Shown here: one piece after another, positions 12,001-18,384 of the stretch
Layout of the letters: each line of letters begins with the position of its first letter
How positions within the stretch are numbered: the stretch's first letter is position 1
DNA from: Pseudophaeomoniella oleicola
Taxonomy: Eukaryota; Ascomycota; Eurotiomycetes; Phaeomoniellales; Phaeomoniellaceae
DNA length: 25,457 nt
Reading direction: 5' to 3'
Assembly (NCBI GenBank): GCA_003868215.1
Contig: QWDQ01000100.1
Location: 1-25,457, forward strand
Made by a program: the position numbers and the translations under genes
The notes under the pieces: model-generated
What the model was told of the DNA's origin: nothing
What the model saw: the letters and a program-made list of their open reading frames with translations, nothing else
Databases searched by the model: none

Positions 12001-13218
12001 CATATGACGGCGACCGAGGATAATCCTCCCGCTGACATCGATGAAATGGAGCAGCCTGCGGCTGAAGATAATATCCTCGACGCAGATTCGATACCTACTG
12101 ACGCCCAAAACACGACATCAGATCAACAAACTGCTGCAGGGGCGTTCATTCCCGATCTGAATACTCTGCAGCCTTCTCAGATTGATGCCGGTGAAGTCAA
12201 CGACGAAGCCGTACTCGAGCAAATTCCCGATCTGTCGACGATTTCCCTTGACTCGGCAGATCTCCCTGCGCTTACAGAACCCGAACAAGCATCCCGACTT
12301 TGGCAACATTACTCGTCTGTCACACATTCACTTTCACTTGGACTTACTGAACAACTTCGTCTGATCCTCTCGCCAACTCTCGCATCGAAACTGCGTGGGG
12401 ACTTCCGTACTGGCAAACGTCTGAACATCAAGCGGATCATCCCTTACATAGCATCGAACTACAAGCGCGATAAGATCTGGCTCCGTCGGTCGGTTCCTAG
12501 CAAGCGCAACTATCAGATCTTACTGGCCGTTGACGATAGCAAATCGATGGCCGAATCTGGATCTGGATTCCTGGCTTTAGAAACGGTGGCGCTTCTTTGC
12601 AAATCACTTAGCATGCTCGAAGTCGGAGAGATCAGCGTGGTCAACTTTGGGAATGAAGAGCACATCCGGGTTGCGCACCCGTTTGGCACTCCTTTTACCA
12701 ACGACGCGGGGCCAAAAGTCTTCCAGAACTTCAGTTATGCCCAACATGGCACCAATGTCCGAAGGTTGGTCGAAGAGAGTATCTCTATTTTCCGTGATGC
12801 CCGCCACAAGAATACAGGATCGAATGCGGCAGATCTTTGGCAACTCATGATGATCATCTCGGATGGCATCTGCGAGGACCACGATGGCATCAGAAGGCTC
12901 GTCAGACAAGCCAGAGAAGAGAGGATCATGATCGTCTTCGTCATTGTGGACGCTCAACTTAACGAGAACGTTGCGTCTTCAATTGCGTCCCAACCAGCTG
13001 GTGCCGGCGGCAAACCGAGCACCTCAATTCTTGACTTGACGTCTGCCTCTTTTGAAACAGATCCTCTGAACGATGGTGAGATGAAGCTGAAGATCAAACG
13101 CTATCTCGACGGCTTCCCATTCCCTTACTATCTCATTGTCCGAGATGTGCGCGAACTGCCAGCGGTATTGAGTACGGCGCTCAAGGGGTGGTTTCAAGAG
13201 GTTGTTGAATCTGCTTGA
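1..13218 (+). CDS. MDN1: Midasin (MDN1/REA1), giant AAA+ ATPase of 60S ribosome biogenesis; 5'-truncated by the window edge
   Basis: Midasin is a nuclear dynein-like AAA+ machine that pulls assembly factors (Ytm1, Rsa4) off pre-60S ribosomes. The frame is open from base 1 and gives 4405 residues to the TGA at 13216-13218; family members are near 4900, so most of AAA1 lies upstream. Counting from base 1, residues 1-20 look like the end of AAA1. P-loops follow at about 137 (GETGIGKT, AAA2), 573 (GPTSAGKT, AAA3), 860 (GETGAGKT, AAA4), 1242 (GDPGVGKT, AAA5) and 1549 (GSSGCGKS, AAA6). A helical linker spans about 1800-3530, then a strongly acidic D/E-rich tether to about 4080. The C-terminal MIDAS/VWA domain has DDSKS at 4178 and later GT and SDG motifs. 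A basic KRRR patch near residue 255 could be a nuclear signal (inference). There is no intron in 13.2 kb. AAA6 has NN where active modules have DE. Identification is secure. Confidence 0.97.
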   Translation, partial: NLRDLLKWCARIVRRLREQGIVTTEGAITEETTDHIFMDAIECFIRYLPDPFVRADISAVIAQELHLSPQRVNFILHERLPEVNESEALLGVGKEVLRKTSDRSVKDTTFSWTRHASRLIETCAAGVQMGEPLLLVGETGIGKTTAIQYLAKKLGKNLIVINLSQQSESSDILGGFKPVTTRSIALPMMEEFEDLFDKTFSAKRNQKFLASITASARKQNYQRLAVLWEEALKMAENNLDIQSSVHHGNEPQKPAKRRRIEGTKYEVLRSRWSAFASQLSNLRASISKRSNKFAFAFVEGKVIQAMRNGDWVLLDEINLAAPDTLESILGLLNYGDDGPPTALLADSAQTEKVVGHKDFRIFAAMNPATDSGKRDLASGIRSRFTEIYVDAPDRDLADLLILIETYIGDLTVSDKRLASDLAQLYLAVQDMNDRRHLTDGAGNIPHFSIRTLVRTLLYVRRHVGVYGLRRALYEGFSMSFLTMLSKESEVALVPLLDKFLLASQKNARSLLRQAPRPPTDGSQYVQFRHYWVSKGPLEPLKEQHYIITPFVERNLLNLARAVSMKTYPILLQGPTSAGKTSMIEYLAKISGHKFVRINNHEHTDLQEYLGSYMSDQEGRLHYQEGILVQALREGHWVVLDELNLAPTDVLEALNRLLDDNRELFIPETQETVKPHRDFMLFATQNPAGIYGGRKHLSRAFRNRFLELHFDDIPEDELEFILRERAQIAPSFCAKIVAVYKKLTIMRQSARLFEQRNSFATLRDLFRWALRKADDREQLAMHGFMLLAERVRDPAEKHVVKSIIEEVLKVTIDESKLYSMDALPKLPAEPPSSIVWTSATIRLAVLILRAIENNEPVLLIGETGAGKTQVFQTVSHMLGKALHIVNAHVNLETGDLIGAQRPIRNRAAIEERLRDDIQNLLRLSEHHDLAEESSLDILTREFSKRNDLGEFAHEVDLANRVQSNMVRRHALFEWTDGSLVSAMKAGEHFLLDEISLADDSVLERLNSVLEPSRTILLAEKGADKASVTASPGFQFFATMNPGGDYGKRELSAALRNRLTEIWVPALNDQDIIPILQRRLSLIDPSVPEMMLLFSKWFKQSFSRSSETRVSLRELLSWAEFVMANKSLALSVALAHGAAMVYVDGLGANPATSMTVPAENLPIARQQCLAKLSDILKIDAMKILTATPEVLYGKDSLIVGQFGLSCMVDAVRDPEFAFEAPTTCRNAMKVVRALQVDKPILLEGDPGVGKTTLIAALARVTGRNLTRINLSEQTDLMDLFGSDVPLEGEAAGSFAWRDGPFLRAMQAGEWVLLDEMNLASQSVLEGLNACLDHRKQVYITELDQTFYRHPGFLLFAAQNPHHQGGGRKGLPASFVNRFSVVYADALLEEDLTIIATQAYPQLPRAHIDAVITTTSQVVAQLKHNRRLGHSGGPWDINLRDISRWLQLCYRKDALIDPGKFTHLILSKRFRTQEQRDAINSIVKPFFRDPVEQSLFHNLDTVSVQVGLAFANRDADFYNLDSSSICMHSKFLPTYEALLHCIDRNWPAILVGSSGCGKSLCVRDLAALVGTELVEFALNGDTDSMDLVGGFEQIDPRRAIALHLEGMRKRLSAECTRLLEENADKAVIENLLDVLLLTQNTTEPHLLLQHLREVSESIPAYQNDVKTLERLNSISNAPERPSFAWTDGILVQAMESGSWVVLNNANLCNASVLDRLNSLMEPNGYLVINEQHKTDGSPRIVRAHPKFRVFLTMDPKYGELSKAMRNRCMEIFMEPIPQEQTRRISMPAYATESRLNRLRLLDQLPASEDDAYVQAYTRTALDHVSPLDIAVISTRPELYMSSSPPTTTLNSYQTLYVGQELQRKFLAVRQPALLSIMTAIAGTNVAIPDVQPVHALINEPLVALLSEDEQNSLASIGALADLHLDLVYINDAFNSVEDAASQKRASNLNVLERSVVAKRLPGEKNRSISGLAQFFSHTLRAVSHWIANVAATGVAEEKHVHTIVAEVVNFLRDMFHLTNARDLEAGAFQVYLHLGTVVAQQVLDFDPSMGSVLFSSLKVFDANWSLKFGRSLGRMWSLWRPWTPASAEELGILIRLKTLTTRFDTVMGRLQIPLDQLGKLRISLQASVDKSSFGRLDFDNVLSDLEKTIDSLEQTIDLGSPSRSAVFEAQFEALAQYLDIAPHLSSDAVPKDIQSIISILAGRQTTLSLKEDQRVPAAVLEALASSSGQATGTDSLAITGNIALSIAETMSIFRDLPLSQISSSQVALTTLLRSFAHMPVVLSNNQLSSLKDSAWSLATNILHCHTDLLTSEALSILNNAVGWDSSEGTPIDTGVVSLLKPDVPSDNHFRHVSDQFILPALRVLIDDSSDLKQIGRSLCLISIALLHLLVPDRPFDPAMDLIVERARYAKRRLELSTKLRVILDFEADFTGQRTNLRSLRVEQELSKLGMEPPAPAVVRTDTADLHILQAEFDVIIQTVVLKSPETVLFSASSPAQRLEEARALQQNISKLVPRLVSCPVVYADLTQPIVWSLQCLSFAANLVCIDDSLNDEASKAIKTLCSQTPLMGGDHYSDDVSFDYKTAGTLDLRLLMLKKQLSQRKYLSAGNHHSNFSQSVMGTFESFYEQWKARLVADQDEQEKKSRYYEYRGADNEDETTEASELRQMFPTYDESGHSDIEGLPVDVPKQLAINLAHIQAQICDKDGSGSDLEEDLMLTLDAIAKLASSSLSKNQFVDPKLLLPVVFLKLDTAFQETRATNTSVDVDFYHEANLPEVQALIELLQAIVSRFKSIRNTWPEHATPQDVLDCCSELLAFAKSDPLAKIITKVEKLHGFVNEWQTVASREYSVTELLQRVADLLIRWRKVELLSWPHLLEKERQNSKNEAFSWWFMTYEVLIAIPLQIIQDNGDIGAHCIDLADTLIKFLQTSSLGQFVPRMDMLQNFEILLDSLPVQNHGMQLLRMTLSNVVQHFARFRDHAKKTLEDGRLKSEREIKEQIQLASWKDTNVTALRDSARRSHHKLFRIVRKYRTFLARPFEIPTNIVPEHTEEHKIPSLRDVDASKENDVIRLEAQLRDSFEDWVAKPERLRKPFSASQSMKRLYHSVSQGLEPHSVVRSFSEMLVASISALRKETPRTLTEDNKDYVQHLKTRKRKLLTDTIRAVRQMGISRNINTEELDRQRSLSTILATTPARDLGLAQDWFHALLDILPSVHHASQEYSDDLTGSEVGRSVGSIQGLLSLLRGQRAILVPALSDLKDLSHIQSQLRQLQTSTSDKIYRMTPTEIHLQTSTPAQLKQLDSIINLGCRVLEIQSRHSGVEFRGIQEGLRKHQAALLKQIQFLDNLPSLPWPFSDKHMAGAYHASQAAIQAFRADVAQWSMDEPRLSYLLDQIRSWSGSALTNTAPETDDMSPSSISDIDDSITSAADSIFVALQRLSAIPIPDTQDEQEAGWLVKADRHIHASIKELHIGTIVSKLEATLDKLTRCESSSGTDLNTAVMLMNVLQPIFEQYHSICEHVLRRYSALHNEVCEMSYILAKALTQVTTEGFCSPAEPGGGEDQSGKVESGTGLGEGEGAEDISKDVADDEDLSEFAQQQNEKEGEEEIDAAEDAVDMGAEDLEGNMDDSGEAKEPESGDEQSGQEEEEIDEEVGDVDNLDPSAVDEKMWDGLGKEDEKELQNDEAEGQADQDDAAAAQEKQREAAEQEGQQDAAGSDEDEASSADEEGEAVGREELDQTDPHLQEEQAMELPEEMQLDGERAGDESSISDDDFDKLSDVEEPEPEHDNELSQSGEIETADPETEDVDSADPDEPEAAEANAADEDEVMEEPTAEDDKQDEDHLQRQDDEAQGEDANSAESGAGGEVDERQDRSNGDQTMADALESLSQDAEEQQQQGVDDPNVGKEQGTGRRDVVQEEAQQGEAPSEQQIDAFKKLGDVLERWHRQQREIMQATEDPDPSSGQIHDEDMADAEFEHLRDEEDVADTQALGSATKDQARALDQTQALEDQHMTATEDNPPADIDEMEQPAAEDNILDADSIPTDAQNTTSDQQTAAGAFIPDLNTLQPSQIDAGEVNDEAVLEQIPDLSTISLDSADLPALTEPEQASRLWQHYSSVTHSLSLGLTEQLRLILSPTLASKLRGDFRTGKRLNIKRIIPYIASNYKRDKIWLRRSVPSKRNYQILLAVDDSKSMAESGSGFLALETVALLCKSLSMLEVGEISVVNFGNEEHIRVAHPFGTPFTNDAGPKVFQNFSYAQHGTNVRRLVEESISIFRDARHKNTGSNAADLWQLMMIISDGICEDHDGIRRLVRQAREERIMIVFVIVDAQLNENVASSIASQPAGAGGKPSTSILDLTSASFETDPLNDGEMKLKIKRYLDGFPFPYYLIVRDVRELPAVLSTALKGWFQEVVESA
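10711..12240 (+). other. Acidic D/E-rich tether of midasin
   Basis: This coding stretch (about residues 3571-4080 of the partial protein) is dominated by Asp, Glu, Gln, Ala and Ser, with GAA/GAG/GAC/GAT codons throughout. In midasins this flexible segment connects the long linker to the MIDAS domain, so that MIDAS can swing back onto the AAA ring. The low-complexity base composition also creates spurious antisense frames. It is a domain annotation, not a separate gene. Confidence 0.85.
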
Positions 13219-13826
13219 GATGAAGAGCGGATATCATTGTACGATGGTGAAGTATACCTAATGATTACGATAGTCAGAATAATAACATAGTTTTAATTAT
13301 TTCTTCATGATGTCAACCTTGGTGAGAAGATTGATCAAATGTTCCAAATGCTTTAGTACTTGTGTTAAGTAATTGACGATCTCCCGCGTTCTGGTTGATG
13401 TTTCTGGTTCAGTTCCTGTTCCTGTTCCTGACGGGATGACGAAAGGATCATCGGTTGACTTCCAAGGACCTTGATTCCTATTTCCATTTTTATCAATCGC
13501 ATCACCAAATCCAGTGAATGAACGAACAGAAACGATGCAAATCCGAGTCTATTAAAAGTTAAGTACGAAATTTGTATGTGGATCGCAATGACAACAATCG
13601 TCACCATGTAATAGAACTTTCAAATTGTCACTTGACGTGCTGCTTCATCATCATCATCATCTTCTTCTTCTCCTGTGCGTCTGCCTTTTCTTTTACATCA
13701 ATTCGTCGGCGCGACGGTTGAACCGGCCTCTCTTCTATTCACTCTTCCTTGTTCAGCTTCTTCCTTGCAGCTGCTCCCATCACTCTTCGGCTTATATCAG
13801 GAAAGCAGTTCCTGCATCCAGACACC
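13219..13826. other. Intergenic region: midasin 3' end and phosphatase promoter
   Basis: I see no gene in these 608 bases. The region holds the AT-rich 3' flank of midasin, a short GTTCCT repeat (three units, 13412-13430), and a TCA run followed by a CTT run (13645-13672). A CT-rich leader precedes the phosphatase start, as is usual for promoters of filamentous fungi. TTATAT at about 13793-13798 is too close to the ATG for a confident TATA call. Confidence 0.6.
13645..13672. repeat. TCA/CTT trinucleotide microsatellite
   Basis: About five TCA units run directly into four CTT units, in the presumed promoter or 5' leader of the downstream phosphatase gene. It is a simple pyrimidine-rich repeat on the + strand. 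Confidence 0.8.
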
Positions 13827-15252
13827 ATGATCAAACCTGTTCTGACTGGGCTTCTCGCCCTTGGTCCTGTACTCACGTCCGCAAAGGTCCAACCGGCCGC
13901 AGAGTCTTACAGCTTCGATCCGCTGCAACACCTTGCTGGAATTGCACCTTATTTCGCTCCTGAGGATCCTCCACTTGATCCATCACCGCCCCAGGGTTGT
14001 AACGTCACAAGAGCGGCCTATCTGGTGCGACATGCTGCCATTTACGCCAACGATTTTGACTACGAGGAGTACATTGAACCTTTCGTAGAGAAGCTCGGCA
14101 ATAGCACCCAGGACTGGTCCAAGTCTCGAAGCCTGAGCTTTCTTGCGAATTGGACGGCCCCTATCTCAGATTCGGAAATCGAAGATCTGACCAATTTTGG
14201 ACAACAGGAAGCCATGAGGCTTGGTATTGACGTTGAGCATAGATACCCAGGCCTTGGTTTGCCGGAGAAAGTCTGGACCTCGACAGCTGAACGGACCGTG
14301 AAAAGTGCACAGGGCTTCATTAGGGGGCTAGCGCAGAAGAGCAACGACACACAACTCGTGAAAGTGTCGGAAAGTGAAGAGCGGGGAGCAGACTCATTAA
14401 CTCCATATGAATCATGTCCGGGATATAGCTCAAGCGCAGGGAGCCACCAATCTCAGGTAAGCATAGCAACGAAAGCTATAGTCGCATTTGACTAACGCCG
14501 GGATCTAGGAATTCGTCCAACGGTACACGAAGCCGATCCTCGCACGATTCAAGGATATGGCACCATCGTTCAACTGGACCGCTGACGATATCTTTGGTAT
14601 GCAGGAATTGTGTGGCTACGAAACCGTGATCCGTGGCTCATCCCCATTCTGTTCCCTTGACCTGTTCACTCCGAATGAGTGGCTTTCATTTGAATACGCC
14701 AACGACATCATGTACCACTACAATACGGGTTATGGCTCCAACCTCTCACCCGTAATCGGGTACCCGTGGGTTAATGCGACAGCGCAGCAACTGTTCGCAT
14801 CTGCCAACGATTCCTCCGCTCAAGATATCTATGTCTCCTTCACCCACCGCGAACTCCCGCCAACAGTCCTCGTAGCCCTTAACCTGTTCAACAACAGCGC
14901 CTTCACAAGTGCCAACCATATCAACGCAACCATGCCAACGAATGCCATCAACTACGGGCGGCAATGGATCAGCAGCAGCATCCTGCCATTCCTCACGAAC
15001 ATCGCGATCGAAAAACTGGGTTGCGACAGTTACGGCTACGACCCTTCGGTCAACGAATATTACCGAGTTCTCGTCAACTCTGCGCCACAACCGCTTGTTG
15101 GCTGCAGAGATGGACCGGGGGAGAGCTGCAGCAGAAGGGCATTTGAGGAATTTGTGCAAGATCGGGGAAGGTTGTATGGTGATTTCTCGAAGGCGTGTGA
15201 CGTCGACTATAAGAACTCGACCAACATCTTGACGATTTATGAAAATGCATGA
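13827..15252 (+). CDS. Secreted histidine-phosphatase-clan protein (acid phosphatase/phytase-like), one intron
   Basis: Exons 13827-14456 and 14509-15252 join in phase 0 to give 457 residues, close to the usual length of fungal histidine acid phosphatases. The ATG at 13827 is the first in frame and opens a hydrophobic signal peptide (MIKPVLTGLLALGPVLTSAK). The catalytic block appears as VRHAAIYAN with nucleophile His69, where the classical motif is RHGxRxP; the Gly, second Arg and Pro are all changed. The distal block reads THRELPP with His323, instead of HD, so Glu325 is a candidate proton donor (inference). Many N-x-S/T sites and scattered cysteines fit an exported glycoprotein. It probably hydrolyses phosphomonoesters outside the cell, but the motif changes leave substrate and even activity uncertain. 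It is followed 939 bases later by a second secreted enzyme on the same strand. Confidence 0.85.
14457..14508 (+). other. Intron of the histidine phosphatase gene
   Basis: The intron is 52 bases with donor GTAAGC, a near-perfect branch site GACTAAC ending about 12 bases before the acceptor, and acceptor CTAG. Without splicing the frame stops at 14493-14495. With splicing it continues in frame to the conserved C-terminal half (FVQRYTKPIL and onward). Confidence 0.92.
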
Positions 15253-15321
15253 ACTGTGCTTGAGAGCAATGTGAAGTTAGCGCAGGCTGTTACTTACAAT
15301 CCGAGTAACTCTCGACTGTAA

Positions 15322-15362
15322 GAATAATAATGATGATGATGATGGCAATGACAATGACAATG
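15322..15362. repeat. Compound microsatellite (AAT, TGA, ACAATG)
   Basis: Short runs of AAT, then four to five TGA units, then about three ACAATG units lie roughly 70-110 bases after the phosphatase stop codon, probably in its 3' UTR or just beyond. Confidence 0.8.
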
Positions 15363-15956
15363 TTTCTGTAGAGTTGATCTCGCTGTCACTGATGTTGAGA
15401 GAGGGTAATTAACTTGCTACTGGGATCACCACTCTTTTCTTCCCTTTTTCTGATTCGTGCAAATTTGGAATGGGACGGACAAATGTCTTGATGGAATTGC
15501 GACAATGGCAGGCAGCGAGGCAGTCGAAAATGCTTTCCCAATGATTGGCACTAAGTCAGGAGTTGTTTTGTGGAAAGTCTCTTAGCGAAATGATCGAGCG
15601 TTTCAACCACAAACCTTGACTTATTACATCGTTTCCCACTCTCACGATGTTCATGTGCCAAAAACACAGATGAAACAAGCATTAAAAGAAGAAATGCCGA
15701 TTTGCTTGGTGGATTTGGCTTCATTGATTGTTCTAATATTCTCCTTTGGCTTGTTCCACCGGGATTGCTTCGTCTCCCTGTCTGCCCGTCTCCTCCAGCA
15801 GAAAGTCTGATGCTGCTTACTTGCACAGTCTCGACCGGTCACTGCTGCTGCTTCTCGAATCTCAAGCGAACAGCGCATCCCTGTAATCTCTATCTGCAAT
15901 TTGTACGGAACAATTCGACTCCATCGCCCTCGCCCTATGCTTCAGAACCACTCACG

Positions 15957-15976
15957 GTACGGGGCACACTCCGTAC
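15957..15976. promoter_or_regulatory. Candidate Zn2Cys6-type operator: GTACGG-N8-CCGTAC
   Basis: Perfect 6-bp inverted arms GTACGG and CCGTAC are separated by 8 bases, giving CGG-N8-CCG. Fungal binuclear zinc-cluster activators bind paired CGG triplets, and genes for pectin degradation are often under such factors. It lies about 215-235 bases upstream of the pectin methylesterase ATG. Whether it is bound is inference; short CGG pairs also occur by chance. Confidence 0.3.
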
Positions 15977-16111
15977 AAGTAGAGGATACAGATTGCGGTC
16001 AGAATGGAAAGATTGCTCATCGCTATAAGTAGGTACCGTATTCCTCTTCCAGTATTTTGTGAGTACTGGGTTATCCATTCGTTTGCTGCAAGTCTATCCC
16101 TTCTCTTGACC

Positions 16112-16120
16112 TATATATAA
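16112..16120 (+). promoter_or_regulatory. TATA box of the pectin methylesterase gene
   Basis: TATATATAA lies 72 bases upstream of the ATG at 16192 and is followed by a short pyrimidine-rich leader. The match to the TATA consensus and the spacing are good for a strongly regulated fungal gene. Confidence 0.6.
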
Positions 16121-16191
16121 TTCTTGGTGAATACTGGCTGCTTGCGGCTCGTTTGTCTCTCGTTTCATTACACCCCATCGGAGATCTCATC

Positions 16192-17251
16192 ATGTTCTCC
16201 AAACTCGTCTTCATCATCGCCCTCGCAGCAGGTCTGGGAGAATGCGCTTCTAGGACTTCTGCTCCATCAGGCGCTCTTGTGGTTGGCTCGGGCTCAGGTG
16301 CCAGGTACTCAAGGGTTCAGCAGGCGGTCGACGCGCTGAGCACTACATCTACCACTGCTCAATCGATCTTCATCGAACCCGGTACCTACAGGGAGCAGGT
16401 CTATATTCCAGCTCGTAGAGCTGAGTTGACCATCTACGGTTACACGACAAACACCGACTCGTATGAGGACAACCAGGTCACCATCACCGGCGATATCGCC
16501 TACGCCGCCACCAACAACGACGATCTCACTGCCACCGTTCGCAACTGGGCCGCTCACTCGAGGTTCTACAACATCAACATTGCCAACACCGCTGGTGCTG
16601 CCGGCCACCAGGCAGTGGCCCTGAGCGCCTACGCCGCCGAACAAGGTTACTACGGCGTCAGGTTGACAGGATGGCAAGACACTCTTCTCGCCCAAACCGG
16701 TGCGCAGGTCTACGCCAGGTCCTACATCTCTGGTTCAATGTGAGTGCTACTTCATCCATTCCGTCGTGAACGTAGTCAGTGCTGACAACATCCACGATAG
16801 TGACTTCATCTTCGGCCAACACGCCACCGCCTGGTTCGATCAAATTGACATTCGCTGTCAAGCGGCGTCAGAGGGCACCATCACCGCCAACGGTCGCCCC
16901 GGCACCTCCGACCCGTCCATCTACGTGATCAACAACAGCACCATCGCGGCCGTTTCAGGATCTACCGTCGCCCGCGGTGCCTACTACCTCGGCCGCCCCT
17001 GGAGCGAATACGCCCGCGTCGTCTTCCAGGAGACGAGCATGACCAACGTCATCAACGCCGCCGGCTGGACCGAATGGAGTTCCAGCTCGCCACAAACCAG
17101 CCACGTCACGTACGAGGAGTACGACAACACCGGTGCGGGCTCCGAGGGCACGCGTGCCAGTTTCAGCAGCAAGATCCGCAGCCCCATTTCCGTCTCGAGC
17201 GTTTTGGGAAGTAGTTACGAGAGCTGGGTCGATACGTCATATCTTTCCTAG
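16192..17251 (+). CDS. Secreted pectin methylesterase (pectinesterase, CE8), one intron
   Basis: The enzyme removes methyl esters from plant cell-wall homogalacturonan outside the cell, preparing pectin for lyases and polygalacturonases. Exons 16192-16739 and 16801-17251 give 332 residues, the usual length of fungal CE8 enzymes without a pro-region. The start is the first in-frame ATG and opens a signal peptide (MFSKLVFIIALAAGLGECAS). Family signatures appear in order: GTYREQV, GWQDTLL with the acid/base Asp, IDFIFG with the nucleophilic Asp (codon formed across the splice), and LGRPW with the substrate-binding Arg and Trp. The fold is a right-handed parallel beta-helix. All catalytic residues that I can recognise are present, so it looks functional. 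Codons in exon 2 are strongly C-ending, suggesting high expression (inference). Confidence 0.95.
16740..16800 (+). other. Intron of the pectin methylesterase gene
   Basis: The intron is 61 bases with donor GTGAGT, branch site GCTGAC about 16 bases before the end and acceptor ATAG. It joins AT to T to encode Ile just before DFIFG, restoring the conserved active-site block. The upstream frame otherwise runs into TGA immediately after Ser-Met. Confidence 0.93.
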
Positions 17252-17692
17252 GCGGAGGAGTCCCCTCTTCGTTGAAAAACATCAAGGAATTGATATTGAC
17301 ACATTACTACTACTACTGATGGTGTATACCCTGTTACTTGTCTTTTACCCATTCAACCTGCACATAGCATAACCCTTTTCCCTTCTCACTCACACATCAT
17401 TATTACTATTTTAGTAGCTCGCTAGCTAGTCATTCACCACACACCAAAAACAAACATTGTATATATTGTATTCACTCTTAACACCTATCCACTACCTTAC
17501 CTAGTAGTCATGAACCACCGTTGCAAAGAAACCTGTTCTCCAACTTCCTTCCCCCCCTCTTCATAGACCGACCGGTCCAGACCAGACCAGTCCAAATCCT
17601 AGGTAATCACATAGCAGAGTATATCGAAGTATATCACGCTGATCTAATACCTGATTGGTGGAGTAATATATAGATATACTATAGCAGACAAA

Positions 17693-17715
17693 ACCTACCT
17701 ACCTTACCTACCTTA
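17693..17715. repeat. ACCT/ACCTT tandem repeat
   Basis: Consecutive ACCT and ACCTT units form an imperfect tandem tract. The reverse complement of the same word (GGTAGGTAAGG) occurs near 17958, and related GGTACCT words form the inverted repeat at 21339-21367, so one motif recurs in several intergenic regions of this window. Confidence 0.7.
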
Positions 17716-18071
17716 CATGTAGACAACTCAATTAGGTATTACCTAAGTTCAGTACTCACTCACCTCCATTCAACAGAAATATCTTTTCTGAGCTTTCCTT
17801 TTTTTTTTTCTTCTCCTTCCTAGTTACTACATGTAAGCTTTACGTTCTCCCCCCCCCCTCCCACCCGGCACGTCATGATTAGAATCGAACATGGATTTAA
17901 TATATCGGTCTGAAAGAGAGAGAGAGAGGGAGAGATATACACGTAAAATAGGTGATAGGTAGGTAAGGTAGATAGAGCTAAGGAGGATATTGTATGATGA
18001 TGGCGGGGGAAGAAGGAAGGAATGCGCGGGGTTAAGGAATACCTTATGTCCTTCCTTAGATCTTATCGTCG

Positions 18072-18178
18072 GTTGAGTTGAGTTGAGTTGATTTGATTGA
18101 TAAGGTAAGGTCCTTCCTTCCTTCCTTTCTTCCTTCCTTCCTACTTTGGTGGGATAGGATGGGATAGGATAGGATAGG
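18072..18178. repeat. Adjacent microsatellites GAGTT, CCTT and GGATA
   Basis: Three different simple repeats follow one another within about 110 bases: three to four GAGTT units, about seven CCTT-type units with one interruption, and about five GGATA/GGGATA units. They lie 200-310 bases upstream of the methyltransferase ATG and are likely length-variable between strains. Confidence 0.8.
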
Positions 18179-18291
18179 TACAGGAGACTAAGACGGGATG
18201 AGATGGGATGAGATGAGAGGATCATGATAAGGAAGGTCAATGTTGGTATATATAATATACAAGGCAGGTTGATTAGGTAGTAGGATATGAT

Positions 18292-18301
18292 ATTTATATA
18301 G
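18292..18301 (+). promoter_or_regulatory. Possible TATA box of the methyltransferase gene
   Basis: An AT-rich element reading ATTTATATAG lies about 85-95 bases upstream of the ATG at 18385 and is followed by a CT-rich leader. A second AT-rich block (about 18247-18259) is further away. The surrounding AT richness makes the choice tentative. Confidence 0.35.
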
Positions 18302-18384
18302 TATGAAGTAGGTACTTATTCTCTCTTTCCTCTCTCAACATCCTCTATTATCTACATCCACCAATTCGCTCGCCATCATAAACC

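Larger units (their letters stand above)
15253..16191. other. Intergenic region: pectin methylesterase promoter
   Basis: I see no convincing gene in these 939 bases; the open frames have no recognisable protein character. The region contains a microsatellite patch (AAT, TGA and ACAATG units, about 15322-15362), a CGG-N8-CCG inverted repeat (15957-15976) and a TATA box at 16112-16120. These probably belong to the 3' flank of the phosphatase and the promoter of the pectin methylesterase. Confidence 0.6.
17252..18384. other. Repeat-dense intergenic region upstream of the methyltransferase
   Basis: These 1133 bases contain no gene that I can support. They hold an unusual density of simple sequence: ACCTACCT/ACCTTACC units (17693-17715), T11 (17799-17809), C10 (17849-17858), a GA run (17912-17934), GGTAGGTAAGG (about 17958), GAGTT units (18072-18098), CCTT units (18110-18141) and GGATA units (18150-18178). 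The last 70 bases are a CT-rich leader typical of a fungal transcription start zone. Confidence 0.75.

Noticed and set aside
13749-13826. Upstream extension of the phosphatase frame to TTG at 13749
   Set aside because: There is no ATG in the extension, and the ATG at 13827 begins a proper signal peptide.
13625-13963. 112-residue frame beginning in the trinucleotide repeat
   Set aside because: It begins in a CAT/CTT microsatellite and overlaps the phosphatase start in another frame.
15702-16028. Frames of 60-110 residues between the phosphatase and pectin methylesterase
   Set aside because: They have no domain character, overlap one another on both strands and lie in the promoter region.
16153-16191. 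Upstream extension of the pectin methylesterase frame to TTG at 16153
   Set aside because: The ATG at 16192 starts a textbook signal peptide and follows a TATA box at the right distance.
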